In this document: piece by piece, positions 24,840-34,320 of the stretch
How positions within the stretch are numbered: position 1 is the stretch's first letter
How the letters are laid out: each line of letters opens with the position of its first letter
Assembly (NCBI GenBank): GCA_014529385.2
Contig: CM043970.1
Coordinates: forward strand, 62,917,496-62,981,495
Reading direction: 5' to 3'
DNA from: Adiantum capillus-veneris
Taxonomy: Eukaryota; Streptophyta; Polypodiopsida; Polypodiales; Pteridaceae
DNA length: 64,000 nt
Program-made: the position numbers and the translations under genes
The notes under the pieces: model-generated
The model's input: only the letters and a program-made list of their open reading frames with translations
Databases searched by the model: none
What the model was told of the DNA's origin: nothing

Positions 24840-26540
24840 CAAACAATTCGACAAACAAAAAACTTCCAGTTGATTGCAGGACGACTGTATCATCTAGGCT
24901 GGGACCAAATTCTACGATTATGTATAAATCCGGAGGAGTTCGAGTGTTATCTTGAAGAAGCACATGTCCAGGATTGTGCATTTCATTGTTCAACAGTGAA
25001 AACACACCAGAGACTGAAACAATTAGGGGTTTATTGGCCAACTATGTATGCCAACAAACATGCTTATGTTAACAATTGTACTATATGTAGTGTCAAACGA
25101 CCAGTGAATCACGCAACATTGTTTCAGGTAAACATTGCACCTACATGGAGTCAATATATCATTGACTTCTTAACCACACAGACGTTTCCTGAAAACATAA
25201 CAAGAGCATGGAAAAGGGCTATAGAGCTGGAGGCTCGTGACTTTAAGTTAATTGGGAACCAACTCTATAAGCGAGGAAAGGACAATCAACTTAGAATCTG
25301 TGCAAGTGAAAGTGAATACCTGCTGATTCTAGAACACGCATATGGCGGAATAAGTGGAGGCCATTTTTCAGGCGATAAGATGGTAAAAATTGTCTTAATC
25401 GGCAGGAATATGGTGGCCTACATTGCATATGGATGCTGAAGAGTTTGTAAAGCGTTGTGATGCTTGTCAATGCACCAAGGTGCCGATAAAGAGAGATGAG
25501 ATGTCACTACGGCCAATGATGGGAGCAAGGGCATTTGCAAAATGGGGCATTGATTTTGTGGGGCCTATTTCACCCCCTGCATATCGCACCCATACCCAAT
25601 ATATCATTGTGGCTACGGACTATCTCACAAAATGGGCGGAAGCCAAGGCAACACAAAAAGCAGATGCAAGAACCACTACACAATTTTTGTATGAGAATGT
25701 TTTTGTAAGATACGGATTACCAATAGAAATTGTCAGTGATCGAGGAACACATTTTCTTAATGAAGTCATTGAATATCTGCTAGAGGAATTCATGGTCATA
25801 CATAGAAAATCTGCTCCATATCATCCACAGGCAAATGGACAGGCTGAGGCCACAAATAAAACACTATGCACGGTTCTCACTAGAATTGTATCAGAATCAA
25901 GAACAGACTGGGATCAGCAGTTACACTCAACACTATGGGCATATAAGGTAGCTTACAAAACATCAATAGGAACAACACCGTACAACATGGTGTTTGGCCT
26001 AAATGCTATATTACCCATGAGTTTTTAATCCCAACTCTACGAGTAGCGAAACGCTTAGAATGGACAGGGCATGAGCTCTCTTCAAGAATAGATGATCTTG
26101 AAAAGCTAGATGAACTTCGCTTGAGAGCTGCAGCATCGATCTATGCTAAAAAGAGAAGACAAAAGGAGTTTGACAAGCATGTGCGCACGGAAGAGTTCAA
26201 AACAGGTGATTATATACTTGTTTATACCTTGAAGCAACATGCCAAGAAACTTAAAAAGCGAGGGATGGGACCCTTTGTGATTAGTGACCTATCACAAAGC
26301 GGAGCTGTCAAGCTTGCTACATTAGCAAGAGAAGAAATGCCAAATTGGATTAGTGGGTGTTGATTAAAGAAATATCATTTACCACTAACACAGGATATGC
26401 TTCAAAAAATCCATCAAGAAAAACAACGGATGAAGGAGAAACAGAGGGTACGAGAAGAAGCCCAAGCAGAAGCAAAAGAACGCATTGCAAAAAGAAGGCT
26501 TCTACGACGACGACAACAACAATGTGGATCACCATTGTAA
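24840..26540 (+). pseudogene. Gypsy integrase with duplicated H2C2 module
   Basis: Two zinc-binding modules precede the catalytic core. The first has EEAHVQDCAFHCSTVKTH, GVYWPTM and CTIC. The second has LEHAYGGISGGHFSGDK and, after a frameshift near 25,425, CDACQ. Each is preceded by a like linker starting WSQ (24,771 and 25,146). The core has WGIDFVGPI, VATDYLTKWAEA, VSDRGTHF and YHPQANGQAEATNK. A C-terminal GPFVI block lies near 26,270. After a TGA at 26,361 the same frame goes on as a strongly charged helical tail (QKIHQEKQRMKEKQ) to about 26,540. Integrase joins cDNA to the chromosome. Confidence 0.88.
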
Positions 26541-27472
26541 ATACATGCTATTCGACTAACGAATTTTGATGCAGACACAGTGGAGCCAATAATTGCAGTC
26601 AAAGTGGGTAGCAATCAAGTTGAATCGACGGCATTGCTTGATTCTAGAGCTCAAGCAAATTTGATCTCTGACAGATTATACAAACAGCTCAAGCCCAAAG
26701 GTCAACTACATCCTACTCCACATGTGCTGGAAAGTAGTACATCACATTCACTAAAAACATTGGGCTGGACTATATTGCATGTACAAGTACATCAATATAT
26801 TTACCCACACAAGTTCTATGTGGTTAAGGATGAAAGCACACAACACCCCATGTTGTTGGGACAACCTTGGCAAAAAGAGTATAATGTGCAGATAGATTGG
26901 AATGCGAATGCAGTCAAAATTTAGCATGCACAAGAACAACAGGTGGTAGCCTTTGCTCAGCAACCCTAAAGAATCAGCTGCCAGCAATGCAATCACTGGA
27001 TAAAGAGCCAAAAGGAAGGGTGCCACTAAAGAACAAACAGGGAACTGCCAACCATGCTCACTACATGCATAAAAAGTCACCGATCGCAGTGAAAAGATCA
27101 AGGTTACCAACACAAGAAAGACAAGTATGGGTGCGGAAGGATAGAGGTGACATGGCAGACAAACAACAATACAACAAAAGAAGTCAACCAAAGCAGACAG
27201 CTCAACCAAAAACCAAGGGAATAAGACAGATATGGATCCCAAATAAAATGCTTAGCAACAACTTAAATGCGACTCACTTTTGGATCCTGAAATCGCAGCA
27301 AAAGGAACTCCCTTCAGTACAAGCAACATCAGAAGGCAGACACCTGCATACGAAACCGGAAAACCGATTTATGTGGGTGCCAATAAGCAACAAAACAATG
27401 GCAATCGAGGTAGTAGCAATAAACCTACAAAAATCGGCAAGGTAAAGCTACACATGGAAAGCAAAAGAGACT
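26541..27472 (+). pseudogene. Second retropepsin-like domain with Trp-motif tail, after integrase
   Basis: The frame 26,580-26,924, in the same phase as the integrase, reads VESTALLDSRAQANLISD, then HKFYVV and HPMLLGQPWQKEY. This is the layout of a retropepsin: a D-S-G-A-type active site (here DSRA, Gly to Arg) and an LLG(R/Q)P block about 70 residues later. It differs from the protease at 21.9 kb. In a shifted frame (26,897-27,445) a basic tail repeats the motif RQVWVRK, RQIWIPNK and RFMWVPISNK. A protease domain after integrase is not the standard Ty3 order. The Gly-to-Arg change suggests the domain is now inactive. Confidence 0.7.
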
Positions 27473-30400
27473 AGGTCTACGGCCATTTCAACCAAGCCAC
27501 TTCTCTCCAAGGAGACAACCATAACCATATCAACAGTAGCGGCAAAGCAAGCGACTTTTGCAAGAAAGACAATCAAACAAAGAGCAGTAGAGTTACAGCT
27601 TTTACTTGCAAAGAAACTCCGCCCACCAAATCAACAACAAATAGGAAACCTCCACGGCGAATGCCAATAAGCATCTTGCTTATACCCTTCTCTTGCATAA
27701 TATTAATTTTTCCATGCATTGACCGAGTATGCATAATATAGGGCCACATTACACGGCCAAGCATTAGCACAATTTTTTCAACCCATGCACAGCACATACA
27801 CCGAGGCGATACCTTGTCGTCCGGGAGGACTCCGGCTAGGAGGGGGGGAGGCATTCTCAAATGCGGACCCAATGGAAGAAAGAGCAAAAAAGAGCATGTT
27901 TTTCGACTATTTTAAGGGTTTTCGTTTGATTGTGAAACTTTTTGGACTAACCCAAGTACATATGCCCTTATACAGCATGAATAGACAAGTATATGGGGCC
28001 AAACGCCAAATCCAGCCCCTAGGTGTGTGTACATAAGTAAAAATAGACATTTTTTGGGCAAAATATTGAAAAAACGGAGAAATTCGGCCATAAAAATTGC
28101 AAGTGAGTGTATATAGCGTTTTGCGGTGATGTTTTTGATTTATTATGATTTTTGGGGATCTTTTGGGTTTGATTTGCTATTTTCCTTTTAATTTTACTAA
28201 TTTTCGGCAGAAAAACTTCAAAAATACAAAAAACAGGTGAAAAACGGTCGTAATGAAAAACAAAAATATGGGGATGATCAATGACTATAGGAAAACCTAT
28301 GGTACAATGGGGGTGCAATTATGAGACTGGAGAGGAAAGCGTGTTTTGGCCAGATTTTGACCGAAACATCAAATTTCTCGTAAACTAGGCAAATGGAGTC
28401 CAAATCAAGAAATTTTTTAGCCTAAACCGCATCTCGCAAGAAGTTGGGAGCACATGTCAAATTTCATGAAAAGTGGTTCGGGGAACCCCACTATAAGAAA
28501 TTTTCACTTCATTTTAAGCTCATTTCCACTATTGACTTTTGAGAGAGAGCTTCTGCCACCTAGAGCGAACGGAACTTCCAGCAGCTTCTACGACGCGCAC
28601 AGCTATCCGACAAGCTCCAGACATGAGAGGTAGGCTCACCACCTTGAGCTTTTCGCGCATGTTTGTCGTTTTGTCGTGAAAACTAGCGTAGGGTTCACAC
28701 AGAAAGTGGGCAGTAGAGACCTACAAGTAGAAGTGACCACCTAACGGCTAACCCAAAAGCAATGAGACTTCATCGGCAGCTTACCCTAGCATAGGAGACC
28801 AGTCTTGGATGCCCAAAGGCAGTAGAAAACCATCGGGAAAAACCCTAATTCCTAGAGCCCTGCAAGCGGCCACCAAATGGGAAATCGGCGGAAAGGCACC
28901 CAAATGCTACCAAAACTCATGGGTAGGAGCATCTTGACATCCTTGATAAGTCTCTGTAGCCCACATGACCAAAAGGTGACCCGAAGCGGCACTAAACTTC
29001 AGAAATGGCATCAGACACACAAAGCGTCAAATAGCTCTCACAGCCAAACCGCATGTCCGTTTGCCACCAAACTTCACAAGCGACTTTCCTAGACCATCAC
29101 CAACCAAGTCCTATGGTGGTAAACCACCACAAGTCATCGAAGACATGTAAACGCAACCACGGGTGCGTCTAGAGCGACAAATTGCCAAACGAAGCTCCGG
29201 TGAAGCCAAAGTCGACAAAAACCGTACCGCAAGGATTCCCAAGGGATCGGGAAGCTATGGAGACCAACATCAAGAAATTTCATCGCCGAAAAGCACTCCA
29301 AAAGTCAGAAAATGGCTCAGAGGCTCTGAAATCCACACAAGGAGTTACTTTCTATCTATTTGACTTTTTTGTTGAAATAAGGCTTAAAAGGGACTCAGGG
29401 GGACTAAGGGCAGGCACCAGTAGCACCTTCAGTAAAAATTTCATCAAGAGACATCCTACGCGTAGGATGTCTCAAGGCCATTTATGGACACAAACCCCAA
29501 CATTTCTCATTGCACAAAGTTTCTAAATAGCCTTTACATGCTAGCCACCAATTTTCATCACATTTGGACAAAAATTGACCTCATATGCATGAAAAAAACA
29601 CAAAGTCAGGGCATAGAGTCAATAATGGACCATAGACCTACCAAATCTTGTCCAAATCACATGAAACTTTCACAATACATTCATGAGCACATTGCCAACC
29701 AATCTGTGTGGTCACCTGCAAAAAATGATGAAGTAGACATCCTACGCGTAGGATGTCTAAGTGACAATTTTGGCCAACAGATGGTGTTTTTCAATTCCAG
29801 ATCTATTCATATCACCTTCAAGAGCTCATATATCAAGTTTCAATCCATTCTAATCATTTTTGACCCCAACACCTCCAAGATACACTTTTTGAGCCCAAAA
29901 ACACTACACATGGTCTTACCAACACCAAATCTTGTCCAAATCAAAATCCAAGAGCATGGCCATGTTCCACAGGCCAAGAGCTACCCACAGAACAAATCTC
30001 AAGCTATTTTGATGAAAAAGACATCCTACGCGTAGGATGTCTCCAGCATGATTTTGACCTTTTGTGCAAGAAATGATATCATGGAAGCCATTACCATGGT
30101 GCAAGGAGCCCATATATCAAATTTCAACCCATTTGAATATCATTTGCCACCTGTTGTGGACATCCTACCTAATTTGTGAGCCTAAAGCCTGAATCTGCCC
30201 AAAAATGTACTCTTTGATGCCCAAAACCAATTCCAATCACATAGCCATGTTCAACAAGTCAAGGAACACCACCATGCCAAGTTTCACCAAAAACTGATGA
30301 AAAAGACATCCTACGCGTAGGATGTCTAATTGATAAATTTTGGCCAGAATTATACTGTGAGCACATACAGGGTTTCCCAAGTTCCTTTTAAGTTTTATTT

Positions 30401-30491
30401 TCAATTTTCAAGTCATTTGGATAGTTAAAACTCAGTTTCTCAGCTAATATGGAAAAATGCTAACTTCACACTACTGAGTGCAACAGGATCT
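27473..30491 (+). other. Gypsy 3' non-coding region with tandem units
   Basis: About 3 kb with no frame that looks like coding sequence. Its right third, 29,449-30,491, is made of diverged units of about 285 bp, each headed by the 24-bp palindrome. Upstream, 27,900-28,600 is A/T-rich with short poly-A and poly-T runs. Confidence 0.75.
29449..30327 (+). repeat. 3' cluster of four perfect 24-bp palindromes at about 285-bp spacing
   Basis: Copies start at 29,449, 29,735, 30,019 and 30,304, spacings 286, 284 and 285. All four are identical over 24 bp and the same as 5' copies 1 and 4. The intervening sequence is only loosely alike ('gatgaaaa' before the palindrome, 'atatatcaa.tttcaa.ccatt' in mid-unit, 'ccaaatc'). 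The palindromes are therefore better conserved than the DNA between them. Confidence 0.95.
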
Positions 30492-32609
30492 ATGGCAGCC
30501 GCAAAATCACCGGCAAAGAAGAAGAGGATGACCATAAAAGGCTATTTGGAAGAAGTGGAGCCGTTTGTCATCCCAGAAGGAACTCTAAAACCAACCAACA
30601 CGTGGATTCAAGAGGACTTGCTCGAGTCTAATTATCTGAAGATCTACCAAGGCGTGTTCAAAGATAATGAAGTAAATGTAATAGAGCTACCCATGCTACC
30701 TCGGGAGCTCAATGAGTTTGTCATAAGCAAAATGGAAGAGTACTTGGAGAAAATAGATCTCCATAACTATTTTGAAGCTGTGCCAGCCGGAATTGACATA
30801 AAAAGAGTATGGGAGTTTGTGACTACAATCAAAGAAGATGGAGTGGCCAGAGTTACGGATCTGCAGGGCAAGCTAGACACTGTGATTGTAATCACAGAGA
30901 AAGTAGTGGCAGCCGCACTAGACCTCTCCAACAAAGGGGATAGTGTAACCAAAAGAAGAGATGAAGTCAAGGTGTACTCTGAAAAGAAGAGCAACCACAC
31001 CTTTGAAGACATTGCAAACCCTAAAGTGGCTATCATGAGCCAGCTGTATAACCAGTATTTCCACATGTGTACAAAGCGGCCACAAAAGTACAGAATGCTG
31101 CCTGGAGCAATTGCCACAACCTTCACCTGGGCAATGCAGAAGAGCAAGCCGAAGGTGATCAACTATGCTACTTATATCCATGACAATCTGGTGAAGATGG
31201 GCAACAAGAACCCCACCTACATTGTGCCGGGTGAGCTGATCACGAAAGTGGTTTATGGGGCATTGCACGCTAAGGGAATATGGCATGACCCTCCATCACG
31301 GAATGACTGGCTAAGGCTCAAGGAAGATAAAGAGGATGAACCACCCAAAGCACCCAAGGTAGCAACACATTTGAAGCGCCGGTTAGAGACTGTGCAAGAG
31401 GAGCAGCCAGATTTAAGAAGGGAAAGAAGGAATCTGTACAAGTGCCGGTCAAAGAGACAAAATCACAGAAAGCGGCACGGCTAGAGCATCTAATGGAAAG
31501 CTTCAGAGCCGAAAGAGCCCTCAAGGGAGATTTGAGTGAATTATGGAAGCCGTCCCTGGAAGCCATGTCGGGGTCATCCCGAAGGGTGCACAGAGATAGA
31601 TTTGAAGATTATATAAAAAAAATTGAGATCCTGGATGCTACGACAGAAAACATCCCATTGACACAAGAAGAAGAAGAGAAGCTGCAAAAGGCCATAGAAG
31701 CGGAAATTAGAGACACAGCCAAAGAAGCCTTGGAATGGGAGCAGAGGGTCTTTAAATCAATGACTATCTAGAAGATAGATGCCAGTAACCTTCGGAGTGA
31801 ATGGCTACAGCCCTCTCTCCCATATCCTCTGTTGAAATATGAAGCTGCCACAATCAACAAAAGAATTAGAGAGGAGCCAACAGTGCCACTGTAAAAAGCA
31901 GACATCTCCAAGCGTGAAGGGGTAAAGTTGATAGTCGACTCTCAACCCAGGTGGAGAAAGGCATGGCTGCCAAAGTATCCACAATATCTAATCCATCTGG
32001 TAGAGGCACCTAAAGTCATCAGAGAAAACCTAAGTTTTTGCCCTCTACCAAGGATGCGGACGTGGAAGGCCCATGAGCTATTGCAAAGAAGCCAACCTAC
32101 TTGACTAAATTATCCGAAGCTGCCAGGCTCGAAGGCAGGCAAGAGAATAAGTGTTCAATACATGGTGAAAACCCTAACGAGCGCCATCAAATTGTCACTG
32201 GCTCGAAGGCAGGCGAGAGAATAAGTGTTCAATACATGGTGAAAACCCTAACGAGCGCCATCAAATTGTCACTAGCTCGCCTGACCTATCTTGCATTATG
32301 ATGAGAAAGATTTGCAAAACACTTTTGGCAGTCTTCGAGACATTCAAACCAGGCCAGGCAACAGACAGTATTTTCTTCTTTCAAGATACATACAGATGTG
32401 CATACGATCTGTCTGGTCAGCCATCCCATGAGGTGATATATGCATTGTATCAAAGGATCATGTTTTTGCAATCCTATCACCTCCAGGCCTTTGAAGAAGC
32501 TTTCTACACCGACTTCTTCACAATCAGCACAGATATATTCGGCCCGACACTACTAGCTCAACATGCAAGATATGAGTCACTGCTCAAGATGAGAGAAAGC
32601 CTACGATGA
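30492..32609 (+). pseudogene. Large additional ORF between pol and 3' LTR, function unknown
   Basis: The open frame 30,492-31,484 (330 residues) starts MAAAKSPAKKKRM, a basic possibly nuclear-localising start. It continues through 31,442-31,771 in a shifted frame. Further coding-like sequence follows with one stop at about 31,892 (SNLRSEWLQPSLPYPLLK, WRKAWLPKYPQYLIHL) and again at 32,298-32,609. Together these give roughly 650-700 codons. A 74-bp duplication at 32,126-32,273 breaks the frame. No transmembrane segment is visible, so it does not look like an envelope protein. Additional sense ORFs at this place are known in Tat/Athila-type elements. I recognise no family. Confidence 0.7.
32126..32273 (+). 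repeat. 74-bp tandem duplication within the additional ORF
   Basis: Units 32,126-32,199 and 32,200-32,273 are nearly identical ('ggctcgaaggcaggc..gagaataag'). As 74 is not a multiple of three, the duplication shifts the reading frame. Confidence 0.95.
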
Positions 32610-32647
32610 AGAAGCAGCTCAACAGCCATGTCAGGGATGACATGAGC

Positions 32648-32661
32648 AAGGAGGGGGGGAG
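32648..32661 (+). other. Gypsy polypurine tract
   Basis: Purine-only run (AAGGAGGGGGGAG) just before the 3' LTR, the expected place for plus-strand priming. Confidence 0.85.
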
Positions 32662-33593
32662 TGTTAGAAGCTGGACACACCCCACGGAAAATGACTGCTC
32701 GGAGGATTATTATTTTTTGTAATTATTCATTTATTGAGAAAACCTGACATTTCATCTTTGTAAATATTGGGGCTTACAGAAGTTTCCAGATTGTATCCCA
32801 GTTTCGACACTTAGATTGAGTAGATGGTTCAATTGGAACATTGGGGTTTGAGAATTGTAAGGTATTTATACCACTTTTTGACCTTAGTGGAGAACCCTTT
32901 TGTCATTTTAAAAAGTTTTTTGAAGTCTGTGAGTGAGCATACTATGTACGAGAGAGAGTGAGAGCTTCATCTTGACGCTACGCCCGCACCGGTGGTCGGA
33001 ATTGAGTGAGGAGAAGTGCAGCGTGTTGCCCCCAATGAGAGCTACGCGCCAATACCTACATTGCGTGCATACGGTCCGGTTTTGCGAGCTCCATCTACGA
33101 GCTTCATCTGGTGATTCGGTGAGCATACGTTATCTGTTTTCGCATTTCAGCATATCCACGCATTCGCATTGAGTAGAACTACACATTAGGTACTTTAGTT
33201 TTCAGAAACGACGACCTGCAAATTTTGGCCAGACATCCTACGTGATTTTGCAACAGGTGTTTTGGGCTGGGGTTTTGGTTCATAGACCTTAGGGGGAGAG
33301 ACCTATTGGTGTTAGTAGGATCTCCTTCAAGTTCTGTGGTGTTTTGAGATCGTTTGATGGGTATTTGGCTCTAGAAAGCATTGTAGGAAATCTCCTCTTA
33401 TGCACTCCTGAAGGCTGTAGCTTAGACATTAGGTAGAGACCTCTGTAGGAATTAGTTAGGAGTCAGTCGAGTGTAGGTTGACACCCTATGCTTGCTTCCA
33501 CGCGCCTGCGGGTCGAGCGTCGTCCTTAGCTGACAAATCTTGTTAGGTGAGTTCTCGCTGTGCTGACGTCTGTCGCGGCGTATCCGTCCAATA
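32662..33593 (+). repeat. Gypsy 3' LTR
   Basis: 932 bp, begins TGTTAGAAG and ends at 'ccaata', where the 5' copy has 'ccaaca'. It is followed at once by the target duplication TACGG. It has an extra stretch of about 30 bp near 33,310-33,345 between two 'ggtgtt' copies. The half-palindrome AGACATCCTACG recurs at 33,231. Confidence 0.95.
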
Positions 33594-33678
33594 TACGGTT
33601 TGTCCTATATAGCATGTGTTGTTCCCGCTCCATTTCTCCTATTTTTGGGCAGTTTTCACATCAGGTGCAGCACTTACC

Positions 33679-34307
33679 ATGGCTGATAACAACAACACAG
33701 ATGTGTTCAAGATGTTTGTTGCTGAAGAGACGGGTTGGATGGGGACAATTACCCTATGTGGGCTTATATGATGCAACACGTTCTTGTGTCAAAGGGCGTC
33801 TGGAATATTGTGCAGGGCATTGATGTACGTCCTGGTTCTGAGGATGTAGACGACGTTGAGGATGTTGCAGGTCTTGTTGCAAGGATTGTTGTTGTTAGAG
33901 TTGTTTTGCCTATGGCAGAACAAGCTTGTTGGGATGTTAAGGATGCGCAGGCTCATGCATTAATTGCGTTATCTGTGAAGCGCACCATTGTTCCTCACAT
34001 CCGTTCAGCAAAATCTGCAAAACAGGCTTGGGATATTTTGGCAGGTCTTTATGCAAGTCGCAATGAAGCTAAAATTGCTTTGCTGCGTAAAGAGCTGGAG
34101 TCGAAGATTATGGATGAGGAAGATGATATGGACACTTTCCTTGCTAGTGTCAAGGATATCAATGAGCATCTTATTTATGCAGGTGAAGTCATTTTAGACA
34201 GTTCCCTTGTGCAGACTGTTCTTGATGCCTTACCAGATTCTTACCAGACTTTTGCTAGTACTTGGAGACTTATGACCCAAGCAAAATCCAGAAGTTGTCA
34301 AGTTTGA
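33679..34307 (+). pseudogene. Copia gag
   Basis: An ATG at 33,679 opens MADNNNTDVFKMFVAEE and is soon lost to a frameshift near 33,725. The main frame then starts LDGDNYPMWAYMMQHVLVSK, the typical start of the copia gag (UBN2 type). It continues with QAWDILAGLYASRNEAKI and ends at 34,307 by a second frameshift, after which gag-pol resumes in another frame. Gag forms the cytoplasmic particle. Confidence 0.88.
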
Positions 34308-34320
34308 TGGATCATGCACA

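Larger units (their letters stand above)
15244..33593 (+). mobile_element. Giant Ty3/gypsy element (Tat/Athila/Ogre-like), nested in copia
   Basis: LTRs of 904 and 932 bp flank an internal region with gag, protease, RT, RNase H and integrase in Ty3 order. The element begins TGTTAGAAG and is bounded by the perfect 5-bp duplication TACGG at 15,239-15,243 and 33,594-33,598. The primer-binding site (TGGCGTCGCTGCCGGGGAC) and a purine tract before the 3' LTR are present. Total length is 18.35 kb. Unusual parts are a palindrome array, a duplicated zinc-binding module, a second protease-like domain and a large ORF region after pol. Many stops and frameshifts make it non-autonomous now. Lineage assignment is by eye and not tested by phylogeny. 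Confidence 0.93.

Noticed and set aside
26580-26924. Second protease as the protease of a separately inserted element
   Set aside because: No LTR, gag or target duplication at its edges, and it is in phase with the integrase; kept as part of the gypsy element, though not proven.
29449-30327. CRISPR-like array (identical short repeats at even spacing)
   Set aside because: Spacing of 285 bp is far too wide, spacers are related to each other, and the context is a plant retrotransposon.
30492-31484. Envelope protein of a retrovirus-like element
   Set aside because: Position after pol would fit, but no signal peptide or transmembrane segment is visible.
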